Shown: positions 49,886-58,673 of the stretch, one piece after another | How the letters are laid out: each line of letters opens with the position of its first letter | Position numbering within the stretch: the stretch's first letter is position 1 | Assembly: GCF_002102185.1 (NCBI RefSeq) | Contig: NZ_LQOW01000031.1 | Span: 1-64,000 of the forward strand | Source: Mycobacterium fragae | Lineage (GTDB): Bacteria > Actinomycetota > Actinomycetes > Mycobacteriales > Mycobacteriaceae | Direction: 5' to 3' | Length of the DNA stretch: 64,000 bases | Notes under the pieces: model-generated | The model's input: only the letters and a program-made list of their open reading frames with translations | Database searches by the model: none | What the model was told of the DNA's origin: nothing | Program-made: the position numbers and the translations under genes

Positions 49886-49903
49886 GTGCACCCAAGGGTG
49901 CAC
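49886..49903. terminator. 18-bp palindrome just past the tRNA-Lys 3' end
   Basis: GTGCACCC and GGGTGCAC are perfect 8-bp arms with an AA centre, 25 bases beyond the tRNA 3' end and 98 bases before the glycosyltransferase start. A two-base loop is too tight for a good hairpin, so it may be an operator rather than a terminator. Confidence 0.4.
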
Positions 49904-49927
49904 GCGAGCTGTGAAATCGCTTTGACC

Positions 49928-50003
<76 letters not shown>

Positions 50004-50163
50004 CTGGATCCATATGGACTGCGTTTGCGACAATAACAGGCATTGCGCCGTCGGGCGAAAATCGCTGGCTGCGACGCCCAACCGCCTAGCGCTGCGGTCA
50101 GTCGCGGACGCTTTAGACTACTCCTCAGTAACTGGGTTGTGGGTCGCGAGGGGAACAACGTAA

Positions 50164-51378
50164 GTGGCAGGTCGCTGGAAGTCGGGTCGCCGCGTGTGCC
50201 GACTGTGGCTAGCAGCGCTGCTGATCCCGCTTGCCGTCTTCGGCGCGGGGGCCTGCAGCGGCGGCGGCGGGACGCCGCCGGCGAAGACGATCATGGACAA
50301 GGGCACACCGTTCGGCGACCTGCTCGTGCCCAAGATCACGGCCTCGGTCACCGACGGCGCGGTCGGCGTCGCGGTGGACCGTCCGGTGACGGTGAGCGCC
50401 GACGCCGGTGTGCTGGCGTCGGTCACCGCGGTCAACGAAAACGGGAAATCCGTCGGCGGCCAACTCAGCCCCGACGGCGTGCGCTGGTCGACCACCGAGC
50501 CCTTGGGCTACAACAGGACTTACACGCTGACCGCCAAAGCGCGGGGACTCGGTGGCGTGGCCACCCGCCAGATGACGTTCGAAACGCAGTCGCCGCAGAA
50601 CCTGACGATGCCCTATGTCATGCCGCACGACGGTGAGGTGGTGGGTGTCGGGGAACCGGTGGCGATCCGGTTCGACGAAGACATCGCCAACCGGGCGGCG
50701 GCGGAGAAGGCCATCGCGATCACCACGGATCCGCCCGTCGTGGGCGCGTTCTACTGGCTGAACAACCGTGAAGTGCGTTGGCGCCCTGAGCATTTCTGGA
50801 AGCCCGGCACCAACGTCAACGTCGCGGTCAACACCTACGGCGTCGATCTGGGCGACGGGCTCTTCGGTGAAGACAACTTGAAAACACACTTCACCATCGG
50901 TGACGAGCTCATCGCGACGGCCGACGACACCACCAAGATGCTGACCGTGCGGATCAACGGCGAGGTCGTCAAGACCATGCCGACGTCGATGGGCAAGGAC
51001 AGCACGCCGACGGCCAGTGGCATCTACATCATCGGTGAGCGGTTCTCGCACATGATCATGGATTCGTCGACCTACGGCGTACCGGTCAACTCGCCCAACG
51101 GCTATCGCACCGAGGTGGATTTCGCCACGCAGATGTCCTACAGCGGTGTGTTCGTACACTCCGCGCCGTGGTCGGTGGGCGCCCAAGGCCACACCAACAC
51201 CAGCCACGGCTGCCTCAACGTCAGCCCCAGCAATGCGCAATGGTTCTACGAGCACACCAAGCGCGGCGACATCGTCCAAGTCATCAACACCGTGGGCCCC
51301 ACATTGTCGGGAACCGAAGGACTCGGCGACTGGAACATCCCGTGGGAGCAGTGGCACGCCGGCAATGCCAAGGCATGA
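50164..51378 (+). CDS. lppS: L,D-transpeptidase lipoprotein LppS (LdtMt2, Rv2518c homologue)
   Basis: The protein has 404 residues from GTG 50164 behind GAGGGGA. A signal peptide with lipobox FGAGAC puts the lipidated cysteine at residue 31. Two immunoglobulin-like domains follow (starting near LLVPKITASVTDGAVGVAV). The YkuD catalytic domain has SGVFVHSAPWS and the active-site motif NTSHGCLNVSP. It forms 3-to-3 peptidoglycan cross-links and anchors Braun-type or modified stems outside the membrane. It is the main L,D-transpeptidase of M. tuberculosis, inhibited by carbapenems. Large runs (GAFYWLNNREVRWRPEHFW, then DSSTYGVPVNSPNGYRT) agree with the M. tuberculosis protein from memory. Confidence 0.97.
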   Translation: MAGRWKSGRRVCRLWLAALLIPLAVFGAGACSGGGGTPPAKTIMDKGTPFGDLLVPKITASVTDGAVGVAVDRPVTVSADAGVLASVTAVNENGKSVGGQLSPDGVRWSTTEPLGYNRTYTLTAKARGLGGVATRQMTFETQSPQNLTMPYVMPHDGEVVGVGEPVAIRFDEDIANRAAAEKAIAITTDPPVVGAFYWLNNREVRWRPEHFWKPGTNVNVAVNTYGVDLGDGLFGEDNLKTHFTIGDELIATADDTTKMLTVRINGEVVKTMPTSMGKDSTPTASGIYIIGERFSHMIMDSSTYGVPVNSPNGYRTEVDFATQMSYSGVFVHSAPWSVGAQGHTNTSHGCLNVSPSNAQWFYEHTKRGDIVQVINTVGPTLSGTEGLGDWNIPWEQWHAGNAKA

Positions 51379-51392
51379 TGACCGTGCTGACC

Positions 51393-52058
51393 TCACTCAT
51401 GTCGCAACTCCGACGGCTTGCCCCGGGTGTCGAGATATGCGGATAGCTCTTCACGCAACTCCGACGTGATGATGCCAAGCTGCCGCCGCGATGGCGCGGC
51501 TCCGGCACGCGCATCGCGTTCGGCGGTCAGTGACCGGCCCCAGAGGGACGCACATGCTTTGACCATCGACTCGCGGTCGAGCCCAAGTGCGGTTGCGGTC
51601 TGTACGTCGGCGCGGGCATACCCCGCTGCTGTGGCGACTTCTGCAGCGCTGCGTCCAGCGAGAGCGAAGCGGGGGGGAGTGACTGGCGCGTCGGCGAACA
51701 GGCTGGCGGGCGGTGCGCCTGCCAAAGCGTCACGCACGCCATCGCCGTCGATCACGATGCCCTCGGCGAGCTCGATCGGAGTGTCGGAGATGACCAGATC
51801 GGCCAGCCTGACGCGGAAGTCGGGCTGTGCAAGGCGGTCGAGTGCAGCGCAGACGATGAGATATGTCGCCAGAGAAGGGGTTACGTCACCTCGCTCGAAG
51901 GCTGCGGCGCGCAGGTAACTCCACGGGAAGCCCAGCGCCGTGACTTCCCTCGCCAGCTGGTCATGGGTCACCCCGAGGACCTCTGAGCGGATGCGGCGCA
52001 CGTTCGCGCCGACTATAGCGACCAGCGGCCGGGCGGTGTCGGCTGTGGCGCGGGTCAC
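51393..52058 (-). CDS. XRE-type helix-turn-helix transcriptional regulator
   Basis: The protein has 221 residues from GTG 52058. The N-terminal helix-turn-helix is GANVRRIRSEVLGVTHDQLA, then LRAAAFERGDVTPSLATYL. It has the shape of actinobacterial XRE proteins related to phage repressors and antitoxins. The C-terminal 130 residues are alpha-helical and unfamiliar. There is no ribosome-binding site, and a perfect palindrome lies nine bases upstream of the start, so the message may be leaderless and self-repressed. The gene is not part of the order I remember for M. tuberculosis between ldtMt2 and orn. Confidence 0.75.
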   Translation of the reverse strand: MTRATADTARPLVAIVGANVRRIRSEVLGVTHDQLAREVTALGFPWSYLRAAAFERGDVTPSLATYLIVCAALDRLAQPDFRVRLADLVISDTPIELAEGIVIDGDGVRDALAGAPPASLFADAPVTPPRFALAGRSAAEVATAAGYARADVQTATALGLDRESMVKACASLWGRSLTAERDARAGAAPSRRQLGIITSELREELSAYLDTRGKPSELRHE

Positions 52059-52066
52059 GTGTTAAA

Positions 52067-52142
52067 GCGTATCCGATACGCGAGCCGTTCTGGACATTTC
52101 GGACTGTTTCGGATAGTTTAGTGTCCGATACAAGGACGTATC
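52067..52142. promoter_or_regulatory. Operator cluster of the XRE regulator
   Basis: A perfect palindrome GCGTATC-C-GATACGC occupies 52067-52081. Further copies of its core follow: TCGGATA (52109-52115, inverted), TCCGATA (52124-52130, direct), and a GATAC/GTATC pair (52127-52142). All lie between the regulator and the plus-strand small gene, which suits autoregulation and control of the divergent transcript. Confidence 0.65.
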
Positions 52143-52338
52143 AGAATTTCGAAACATTCTCGGTGTGTCATGGATCGGCCGGATCAGATGCTCTTCATCA
52201 CCAATAGCGGTTACGCCAAGAACACGCGCAGCGCCAACCCGGCCGACGCCGCGGTGCAGACGCGGCGTCGTCGCGCTCACCGCCGACGTCAGCTACCACC
52301 TGGCTGGCGGGTAGCGCCAAGCAAAGGACGAACGAATA

Positions 52339-52566
52339 ATGGCTTCCACCAAAGAATCTCACACGACACCACCCGGCCTGAACGTGATGGCCATCCTGCT
52401 CGTCTTGGCGGTCCTGGCGGTGGCATTCGGCTGCTGGGTCGACGACGAGATCCGTCGTCATGCCGAACGCCACGGCGCGCCGTACCACGGACTGCCCGGC
52501 GCCGCGAGCAACCTGCACCCGTCGGGAACCGTCGTCGTGCTCGGCGATGCGAAAGCTAATGGGTGA
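52339..52566 (+). CDS. Small single-span membrane protein
   Basis: The 75-residue protein starts at ATG 52339 with AAAGGACG upstream. A transmembrane segment (VMAILLVLAVLAVAFGCWV) is followed by a charged stretch (DDEIRRHAERHGAPYHG) and a Gly/Ser/Val-rich tail. I do not recognise the family. It is divergent from the XRE regulator and downstream of its operator cluster. A longer frame from ATG 52170 in another phase overlaps it; that one is arginine-rich and unconvincing. Confidence 0.55.
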   Translation: MASTKESHTTPPGLNVMAILLVLAVLAVAFGCWVDDEIRRHAERHGAPYHGLPGAASNLHPSGTVVVLGDAKANG

Positions 52567-52624
52567 ACCCGACAGTCGCGGCCTCAGATCGGCCTCAACC
52601 CAGGTAGCAGCGTTACGGCTTCGG

Positions 52625-52698
52625 GGTGGCTGACGGGACTCGAACCCGCGACACCCAGGATCACAACCTGGTGCTCTACCAGCTGAACTACAGCCACC
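52625..52698 (-). tRNA. tRNA-His (GTG)
   Basis: On the minus strand GTGGCTG pairs with CAGCCAC, preceded by the extra G-1 at 52698 that marks histidine tRNAs. The anticodon arm is CCAGG-TTGTGAT-CCTGG with anticodon GTG, and the T arm is GCGGGTTCGAGTCCCG-like. CCA is not encoded. It lies 34 bp beyond the orn stop codon, the conserved mycobacterial position. Confidence 0.96.
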
Positions 52699-52731
52699 AT
52701 CGCCGCCAGCCCAGCGGCGGCGACGTCGATA

Positions 52732-53379
52732 CTAGCCGCTCGGGCGCTCGGCGGCCGAATCGATTTCCTCCGGCGTGGGCGGTTCACCTCCAAGCTCGAT
52801 GGCCACCGCCGCAATGTCGCCGGTAGCGGGGCCTGGCGGCGGCACAAATGCGGTGCGCCGGTAGAACTGCAGTTCGCGGATGGACTCGTGAATGTCGGCC
52901 AGCGCTCGATGGGCGAGGCCCTTGGTGGGCTGGCCGTAGTAGATGCGCGGATACCAGCGCCGGCACAGTTCCTTGATCGAGCTCACATCGATCATCCGGT
53001 AGTGCAGAAAAGAGTCCAAGACGGGCATATCGCGTGCGATGAAGCCACGGTCGGTGGCGATCGAGTTGCCAGCCAGCGGTGCCGTTTTCGCCTGTTTGAC
53101 GTGTTCGCGGATGTAGTCGAGCACCATCGTCTCCGCGGCCGCCAAATCCACGGTGGACGCGCGGACTTCGTCGATCAGCCCTGAGCGGGTGTGCATCTCG
53201 GCGACCACGTCGATCATCGATGACAACGCGGCGTCGTCGGCGTGAATCACCACATCGATGCCGTCGCCGAGAATGTTCAGGTCGGCGTCGGTGACCAGCA
53301 CGGCGATCTCGATCAACTTGTCCGAGCGCAGGTCAAGGCCGGTCATCTCGCAATCGATCCACACCAGTTCGTCGCGCAT
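52732..53379 (-). CDS. orn: Oligoribonuclease
   Basis: The 215-residue protein starts at ATG 53379, matching the start of M. tuberculosis Rv2511. An in-frame GTG six codons upstream is rejected. It is a DEDDh exonuclease: WIDCEMTGLD supplies the first Asp/Glu pair, PLAGNSIATDRGF the second aspartate, and AHRALADIHESI the final His and Asp. It degrades two- to five-nucleotide RNAs and also clears linear dinucleotides such as pApA and pGpG. The C-terminal 35 residues are variable and probably disordered. Confidence 0.96.
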   Translation of the reverse strand: MRDELVWIDCEMTGLDLRSDKLIEIAVLVTDADLNILGDGIDVVIHADDAALSSMIDVVAEMHTRSGLIDEVRASTVDLAAAETMVLDYIREHVKQAKTAPLAGNSIATDRGFIARDMPVLDSFLHYRMIDVSSIKELCRRWYPRIYYGQPTKGLAHRALADIHESIRELQFYRRTAFVPPPGPATGDIAAVAIELGGEPPTPEEIDSAAERPSG

Positions 53380-53481
53380 AGAGTTCACAGTAGGCACACG
53401 TTAAGCCATGACCTGCCCGGCGGGCCTAGCTACCAGTAGTGTCGTCGAGTCGGGACTAGTTGGGGAAAGGACACGCGCCTT

Positions 53482-55011
53482 ATGAGCACTGAGTCAAGAG
53501 CTACCCCCGCAAAGCAGATCGCGGCCGGCTATGAAGTGCAGGGCCAGGCCCTGGAACTGGGTACCGTCGTCGTCGACAACGCGACCGACGCGGCCGCGCA
53601 AATTCGTATCCCGCTGGCCACGGTCAACCGCCACGGCCTGGTCGCCGGGGCCACCGGCACCGGCAAGACGAAAACGCTGCAGCTGATCGCCGAACAGCTG
53701 TCGGCGGCGGGCGTTCCGGTGCTGATGGCCGACGTCAAGGGCGATCTGTCCGGTTTGGCCCGGCCGGGCCAGGCCAGCGACAAGCTGACCGCGCGCGCCA
53801 AGGAAACCGGTGACAACTGGGAGGCGAGCGCGTTTCCGGTGGAGTTCCTATCGCTGGGCACCAAGGGCATCGGTGTTCCGGTGCGGGCCACCATCGCCAG
53901 CTTCGGTCCCATCCTGTTGTCAAAGGTGTTGGGCCTCAACGCTACTCAGGAGTCGACCCTGGGTCTGATCTTCCATTGGGCTGAGCAGCAGAACTACGAG
54001 CTGCTCAATCTGAAAGACCTGCGGGCCGTGATCAGCTACCTGACCAGCGACGCGGGCAAGCCCGAGCTGAAGTCGCTGGGCGGTGTTTCCGCGACAACTG
54101 CCGGCGTCATTCTGCGGGCTCTGGTCAATTTGGAGGCCGAAGGCGCCGATACGTTTTTCGGCGAGCCGGAATTGAAACCCGATGACCTGGTTCGCGTCGA
54201 CGAGAAAGGCCGCGGGGTGATCTCGCTGCTGGAACTCGGGGACCAGGCCGCGCGTCCGGTGTTGTTCTCGACGTTCTTGATGTGGGTGCTGTCCGATCTG
54301 TTCAAGTTCATGCCCGAGGTCGGCGACGTGGACAAACCCAAGCTGGTGTTCTTCTTTGACGAGGCCCATCTGTTGTTCACCGATGCGTCGAAGGCGTTTC
54401 TGGAACAGGTCGAGCAGACCGTCAAGCTGATCCGCTCCAGGGGTGTCGGGGTGTTCTTCTGCACCCAACTGCCCACCGACATCCCCAACGACGTGCTGTC
54501 CCAACTGGGTGCGCGCATCCAGCACGCCTTGCGCGCGTTCACTCCCGATGACCAGAAGGCGCTGACGAAAACCGTTCGCACCTACCCGAAAACCGATGTC
54601 TACGACCTGGCTTCGGCGCTGACCTCGTTGGGTATCGGTGAAGCCGTGGTCACCGTGCTCTCGGAGCGTGGCGCCCCGACCCCGGTCGCGTGGACCCGGC
54701 TGCGCTCACCCCGGTCGCTGATGGCCGCGATCGGCAACGACGCGATAAGTGCTGCGGCCCAGGCCAGCCCGCTGCAGGCCAAATACGGTAAGACCGTAGA
54801 CCGCGAATCCGCGTCCGAGAAACTGGAAGCCAAGGCAGCACAAGCCCCGGCCGAACAGCCGGCGGCGTCGTCCAAGTCTGCGCCCGCACCTGCGAAGAAG
54901 CCGGGCTGGTTCAAGCGGTTCGTGAACAGCCGGGGCTTCCAGACATTTCTCAACGCCCTTGGCAGAGAGCTCATCCGCAGCATGCTGGGTAGCGGCCGCC
55001 GCCGGCGCTAG
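53482..55011 (+). CDS. HerA-like ATPase, DUF853 family (Rv2510c homologue)
   Basis: The protein has 509 residues from ATG 53482, with GGGGAAAGG upstream. The Walker A motif is AGATGTGKTKTLQ near residue 57, and Walker B is LVFFFDEAHLLF near 290. The family sequence VPVLMADVKGDLSGLARPG follows Walker A. The conserved arginine region is FCTQLPTDIPNDVLSQLG. The C-terminal 70 residues are Ala/Pro/Lys-rich, then basic (GWFKRFVNSRGFQTFLNALG). It belongs to the HerA/FtsK-type helicase-translocase superfamily, and members have unknown cellular roles. It is divergent from orn. Confidence 0.92.
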   Translation: MSTESRATPAKQIAAGYEVQGQALELGTVVVDNATDAAAQIRIPLATVNRHGLVAGATGTGKTKTLQLIAEQLSAAGVPVLMADVKGDLSGLARPGQASDKLTARAKETGDNWEASAFPVEFLSLGTKGIGVPVRATIASFGPILLSKVLGLNATQESTLGLIFHWAEQQNYELLNLKDLRAVISYLTSDAGKPELKSLGGVSATTAGVILRALVNLEAEGADTFFGEPELKPDDLVRVDEKGRGVISLLELGDQAARPVLFSTFLMWVLSDLFKFMPEVGDVDKPKLVFFFDEAHLLFTDASKAFLEQVEQTVKLIRSRGVGVFFCTQLPTDIPNDVLSQLGARIQHALRAFTPDDQKALTKTVRTYPKTDVYDLASALTSLGIGEAVVTVLSERGAPTPVAWTRLRSPRSLMAAIGNDAISAAAQASPLQAKYGKTVDRESASEKLEAKAAQAPAEQPAASSKSAPAPAKKPGWFKRFVNSRGFQTFLNALGRELIRSMLGSGRRRR

Positions 55012-55014
55012 CCC

Positions 55015-55821
55015 TTACTCGCCGCCGAGCTTTTTGTAGAAGCTGCCGACGATCGGCGCGACGATAGCGCGTGGAGCATACTGGCTCGCCACCGACATCG
55101 CCTTCGACGTCAACCCCGGCACAACGCGCATCTTGTTGCGCGCCAACGCATCCAGTGAGACCTGTGCCGTGTGCTCGGTGGAGATCCACAGGAAATCGGG
55201 CACCAGTTTCTCGACCAGCGATGCGTCGGCCGGATCCGGCAGCTCCGTGCGCACCGGGCCGGGCGCCAGCAATGTGACGTGCACACCGGAGCCGCGCAAT
55301 TCGCCGCGCAGCGATTCGCTGAACGTGTTCACGAACGCTTTGGTGGCGGCATATGTCGCGTTGTAGGGGATCGGCGAGTTGCCTGCCGCCGAACCGGAAA
55401 TCAAAATGCCGCCCGCCTTGCGCGCGACCATGCCCGGCAGTACCGCCAGCGTAAGGTCGTGTACCGCAATGGCATTGAGCTGTACCTGGGCCCGCTCGGC
55501 CGCCGGGTCGAGTCCCGATACCGGACCGAACGTCGCGGTGCCCGCGTTGGCGCACAAGATGGAGATGTTGCGGGTGGCCAGTTCGCCGGTGAGCTTCTCC
55601 CGGTCGGCGACGTCGGCGAGATCGGCCGGGCGCACTTCGACGGCAACGCGGTACTTGTCGGCCAGGCGTGCGGCTAGGTCGTTGAGCACGTCCTCGCGTC
55701 GCGCCGTGACAATCAGGCTGTGGCCGCGGGCGGCCAGTTCGGTGGCCAGTGCCTCGCCGATGTTTTGTGAGGCCCCGGTGACGACGGCGCGGGCTTCCGG
55801 GCTGGGAGCGGGTACGGGCAT
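55015..55821 (-). CDS. cmrA: Short-chain dehydrogenase, mycolate 3-oxo reductase type (Rv2509 homologue)
   Basis: The protein has 268 residues from ATG 55821. The NADPH-binding motif is VVTGASQNIGEALA, the NAG-type motif is LCANAGTATFGP, the catalytic serine is in ILISGSAAG, and Tyr-x3-Lys is in YAATKAF. By synteny and sequence it corresponds to Rv2509/CmrA, which reduces the 3-oxo intermediate left by Pks13 condensation to give mature mycolic acids. It is convergent with the DUF853 gene, with a three-base gap. Confidence 0.9.
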   Translation of the reverse strand: MPVPAPSPEARAVVTGASQNIGEALATELAARGHSLIVTARREDVLNDLAARLADKYRVAVEVRPADLADVADREKLTGELATRNISILCANAGTATFGPVSGLDPAAERAQVQLNAIAVHDLTLAVLPGMVARKAGGILISGSAAGNSPIPYNATYAATKAFVNTFSESLRGELRGSGVHVTLLAPGPVRTELPDPADASLVEKLVPDFLWISTEHTAQVSLDALARNKMRVVPGLTSKAMSVASQYAPRAIVAPIVGSFYKKLGGE

Positions 55822-55846
55822 GCGGCAAGCCTATAGAGTCCCCAGG

Positions 55847-57175
55847 ATGAGCAGCCCGGGGCCGGGTTGGCGGATATCCCAGCGATCCGGGGTGCTCGCT
55901 TGGGCGCTGTGGGACTGCGGCGTTACCGGTCTGGCCGCGATCGTGGTGACGTTCGTGTTCTCGGTCTATCTGACCGGCACCGTCGGCGAGGGCACGCCCG
56001 GAGGCGCCTCGCCGGCAAGCTGGCTGGGCCGTGCAGTGGGGGTCGCCGGATTGATCATCGCCCTGCTGGCGCCGGTGATCGGGGTATGGGTGGAGGATCC
56101 GCGCCGGCGACGGATGGCACTGACCATCCTTACCGGCCTCGCGGTGGCGCTGACGAGCGCGATGAGCCTGATCCGCGACCGCCCGGAGTATCTGTGGCCG
56201 GGGTTGGCGTTGCTTGCCGCGGAAGCCGCGTGCGCGGATCTGGCCAGCGTTCCGTACAACGCGATGCTGCGCCAGCTTTCGACGCCGCAGAATTCTGGCC
56301 GGATCTCCGGGTTCGGGTGGGCATCGGGATACGTCGGTAGCGTTCTGCTGCTTCTCGTGGTCTATTTCGGTTTCTTTTCTGGTACGGGCGGAACTCGCGG
56401 ATTGCTGCACCTGCCCACCGACGACGGACTCAACGTCCGGGCGGCGATGCTGCTGGCAGCCGCGTGGTTCGCGATGTTCGCACTGCCGCTGTTGCTCACC
56501 GCGCACCGGCTGCCGGTCGTCACCGAGGTGGCCGCGCAGCCCAGGGCATTGCTGGGCGGTTACCGCAAGCTGTGGTCGGATCTGGCCGCTGAATGGCGCC
56601 GGGATCGTAACTTGGTGTATTTCCTGTTGGCCAGCGCGGTGTTTCGGGATGGGCTGGCGGGCGTGTTCACCTTCGGCGCGGTGCTCGGCGTAAGGGTGTA
56701 CGGAATCCCTCGCGGAAACGTGCTGATATTCGGGGTGGCCGCGAGCGTGGTGGCAGCCTTGGGAGCTGTGGTCGGCGGACTGTTCGACGACCGTGTCGGA
56801 TCAAAACCGGTCATCGTCGGATCACTGACGGCGATCATCACGCTGGGGCTCACGCTGATGGCGTTGTCCGGGCCGCGCGCGTTCTGGATTTGCGGGCTGC
56901 TGTTGTGCTTGTTCGTCGGGCCGGCCCAAGCGTCGGCGCGGACCCTGCTGCTGAGAATGTCGAGACACGGCAAGGAAGGTATGGCCTTCGGCCTCTACAC
57001 GATGACGGGACGGGCCGTGTCCTTCTTGGCGCCGTGGCTGTTTTCGGTTTTCATCGATGTGTTCCACGCCGATCGCGCAGGCATGGGCGGCCTGTGTTTG
57101 GTCATGGGTGCAGGGCTGCTGGGCATGCTGCTGGTGCGCGCCCCGCAGCGACGCCTCGCCACGGAAGTGCGTTGA
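55847..57175 (+). CDS. MFS-type integral membrane transporter (Rv2508c homologue)
   Basis: The protein has 442 residues from ATG 55847, with CCAGG just upstream. The open frame extends 468 bases further into the divergent reductase gene and is ignored. About twelve hydrophobic segments are visible, e.g. VAGLIIALLAPVIGVWV, VGSVLLLLVVYFGFF and FWICGLLLCLFVGPA. A charged cytoplasmic loop in the middle (KLWSDLAAEWRRDRN) separates two halves. The pattern matches Atg22/UMF-like major facilitators. The substrate is unknown. Its start is 25 bp from that of cmrA, so the two share a promoter region. Confidence 0.88.
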   Translation: MSSPGPGWRISQRSGVLAWALWDCGVTGLAAIVVTFVFSVYLTGTVGEGTPGGASPASWLGRAVGVAGLIIALLAPVIGVWVEDPRRRRMALTILTGLAVALTSAMSLIRDRPEYLWPGLALLAAEAACADLASVPYNAMLRQLSTPQNSGRISGFGWASGYVGSVLLLLVVYFGFFSGTGGTRGLLHLPTDDGLNVRAAMLLAAAWFAMFALPLLLTAHRLPVVTEVAAQPRALLGGYRKLWSDLAAEWRRDRNLVYFLLASAVFRDGLAGVFTFGAVLGVRVYGIPRGNVLIFGVAASVVAALGAVVGGLFDDRVGSKPVIVGSLTAIITLGLTLMALSGPRAFWICGLLLCLFVGPAQASARTLLLRMSRHGKEGMAFGLYTMTGRAVSFLAPWLFSVFIDVFHADRAGMGGLCLVMGAGLLGMLLVRAPQRRLATEVR

Positions 57176-57182
57176 GCGGTGG

Positions 57183-57920
57183 TCAGCTCGCCCCGCTACA
57201 GACGGTCAGGCCCGCGCCGCTGCGCTGGGTGATCTGGACGCCGTCCACGGTTACCGAGCAGGTGACGTCGTGGCCGATATTGACGATCGTGACGTTCGCC
57301 TTCTGCTTGCCGGACTTGGGCAGGCTGACTTGCTTGTTCCAGGGCAGTGCGACGTTGAATTCGGTCTGCATCATCCCGTCGTTGTCCACGTAGGTGATGC
57401 TGATCGCACGGCCTTCGCCGGTGACGTTGTAAACCACGGTCTGCATCGCGCCCGCGTTGGTCGGCGGACTGGATTCGGTGCTCGACGGCGCCGACGTCGT
57501 GGCGGACGACGAGGGCCCCGTCGACGGCGAAGTCGAGGCCGTCACTGTCGGGTTTTGTGAAGTCGGCATCTCGGGCAGGGGCGAGACCGCGGTTTGCTTG
57601 CGGGCCGTGCCGTTGGCGATCACCAGCGCGATGACCAGCGCAGTAACCAACAGGACGGCCGCGGCGGCCGCGACCCACAACCAGCGTGGAGCTTTGGGTC
57701 GGCCAGGCTCGGGGTCCTGTGTCGGCTGGTGCGACAGACCCTGCTCCTGCAGCCAGTACTGCGGCAGCTTCTCGGTCGGGTTCGTTTGAATCGGGTTGGG
57801 CGTCGGAGCGGATGGCGCCCCGGGGTAATACGCCGGCGGGTAGTACGACTGGCCGCTGTAGGCCGGGTCGGCATGCGGCGGATAAGGCTGGGTGTGCTCT
57901 GGTCGACGCTGATCGTTCAT
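57183..57920 (-). CDS. Proline-rich single-span membrane protein with an MmpS-like exterior domain (Rv2507 homologue)
   Basis: The protein has 245 residues from ATG 57920, chosen for GAGGTGGGT immediately upstream and because the preceding codons overlap the TetR gene. The N-terminal 70 residues are Pro/Tyr-rich (PAYYPGAPSAPTPNPIQ). One transmembrane helix follows (WVAAAAAVLLVTALVIALVI), then a Thr/Ser-rich linker. The exterior domain of about 100 residues has VVYNVTGEGRAISITYVDND and a C-terminal cysteine pair (VTCSVTVDG, LTVCSG), like the periplasmic domain of MmpS proteins. It lies seven bases from the stop of the convergent transporter gene. Confidence 0.88.
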   Translation of the reverse strand: MNDQRRPEHTQPYPPHADPAYSGQSYYPPAYYPGAPSAPTPNPIQTNPTEKLPQYWLQEQGLSHQPTQDPEPGRPKAPRWLWVAAAAAVLLVTALVIALVIANGTARKQTAVSPLPEMPTSQNPTVTASTSPSTGPSSSATTSAPSSTESSPPTNAGAMQTVVYNVTGEGRAISITYVDNDGMMQTEFNVALPWNKQVSLPKSGKQKANVTIVNIGHDVTCSVTVDGVQITQRSGAGLTVCSGAS

Positions 57921-57966
57921 ACCCACCTCATGTGCTGCAGGGTACCTGCGGCACACGACGCGCACG

Positions 57967-58596
57967 TCACCGGCAGGATGCGCCACTGGTCAACGCCGCG
58001 ACCGTCATCGTCCGCATCACCGCGCGTGAACGTGTGACCCGCGCTGGTCTGGTGTCTGCGGGCTTCAAACTGTGTGGAGTGGAGTTGAGCAGGCCGAACA
58101 CGGCGTGTGCCATCAGCCGGGCGTCGACCTCGGCAAGCTCCGGCTGCAGTTCGCGCAATACACCCACCCAGACCTCCACGTACTGTCGCTGCGAGCGCCG
58201 CACCTGGCGTTCGGCCGCGTCCGGCAAATACGCGAGGTCGCGGTCCTGAATGCGGATGAGATCGGGTTCACCCAGCGCGAAGTCGAGGTGAAAGTCGATC
58301 AGCCCGTCCAGGGCGGCGGCCGCGTCGGATGCACGGGATCTCACCTCGCGCGCGCCGGCGAGCAACCGAGTGCTGATGCCGACCAGCAGCTCGACCAGCA
58401 GCGACTCCTTATTGGGGAAGTGTCGATAGATCGCCGGGCCGCTGACTCCGGCTGCGGCGCCGATATCCTCCAGCCGCACCGCCAAAAACCCGCGTTCGGC
58501 AAAGAGCCGCTCGGCCGCGGACAACAGCTGCGAGCGCCGGTCCGACTTGAGCCGGCTGCGGCGATTCGGCGTCTCGGCCGGCGCAGATCCTGCCAT
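57967..58596 (-). CDS. bkaR: TetR-family repressor of branched-chain keto-acid metabolism (Rv2506/BkaR homologue)
   Basis: The protein has 209 residues from ATG 58596, with AGGAGGGC seven bases upstream. The TetR helix-turn-helix is RLEDIGAAAGVSGPAIYRHF, preceded by SDRRSQLLSAAERLFAERGF. A C-terminal ligand-binding domain follows. In mycobacteria the Rv2506 orthologue represses the adjacent operon for branched-chain acyl-CoA breakdown. Here it stands directly opposite accD1 with a 77-bp gap holding two palindromes. The fadD35-scoA-scoB genes that separate them in M. tuberculosis are absent. Confidence 0.9.
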   Translation of the reverse strand: MAGSAPAETPNRRSRLKSDRRSQLLSAAERLFAERGFLAVRLEDIGAAAGVSGPAIYRHFPNKESLLVELLVGISTRLLAGAREVRSRASDAAAALDGLIDFHLDFALGEPDLIRIQDRDLAYLPDAAERQVRRSQRQYVEVWVGVLRELQPELAEVDARLMAHAVFGLLNSTPHSLKPADTRPARVTRSRAVMRTMTVAALTSGASCR

Positions 58597-58618
58597 GACA
58601 GCCCTCCTGGACATTTCG

Positions 58619-58659
58619 GTTAATCGCCACTAACGTATCATGAGTTAGTCGTCATTAAC
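58619..58659. promoter_or_regulatory. Twin palindromic operators of the TetR regulator
   Basis: Two 16-bp sites share the form GTTA-N8-TAAC: GTTAATCGCCACTAAC (58619-58634) and GTTAGTCGTCATTAAC (58644-58659). They are separated by nine bases and related to each other as a larger inverted repeat, 13 of 16 positions matching. They fill the gap between the repressor start and accD1, so binding would shut off both directions. Confidence 0.75.
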
Positions 58660-58673
58660 TGGATTGGCGTGAA

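Noticed and set aside
52170..52559. 129-residue plus-strand frame downstream of the XRE operator cluster
   Set aside because: Arginine-rich, no recognisable motif, and it overlaps the better supported small membrane protein in another frame; a short leader peptide at its start cannot be excluded.
55379..55846. Upstream part of the MFS transporter frame
   Set aside because: It lies antisense within the reductase gene; the transporter fold begins after ATG 55847.
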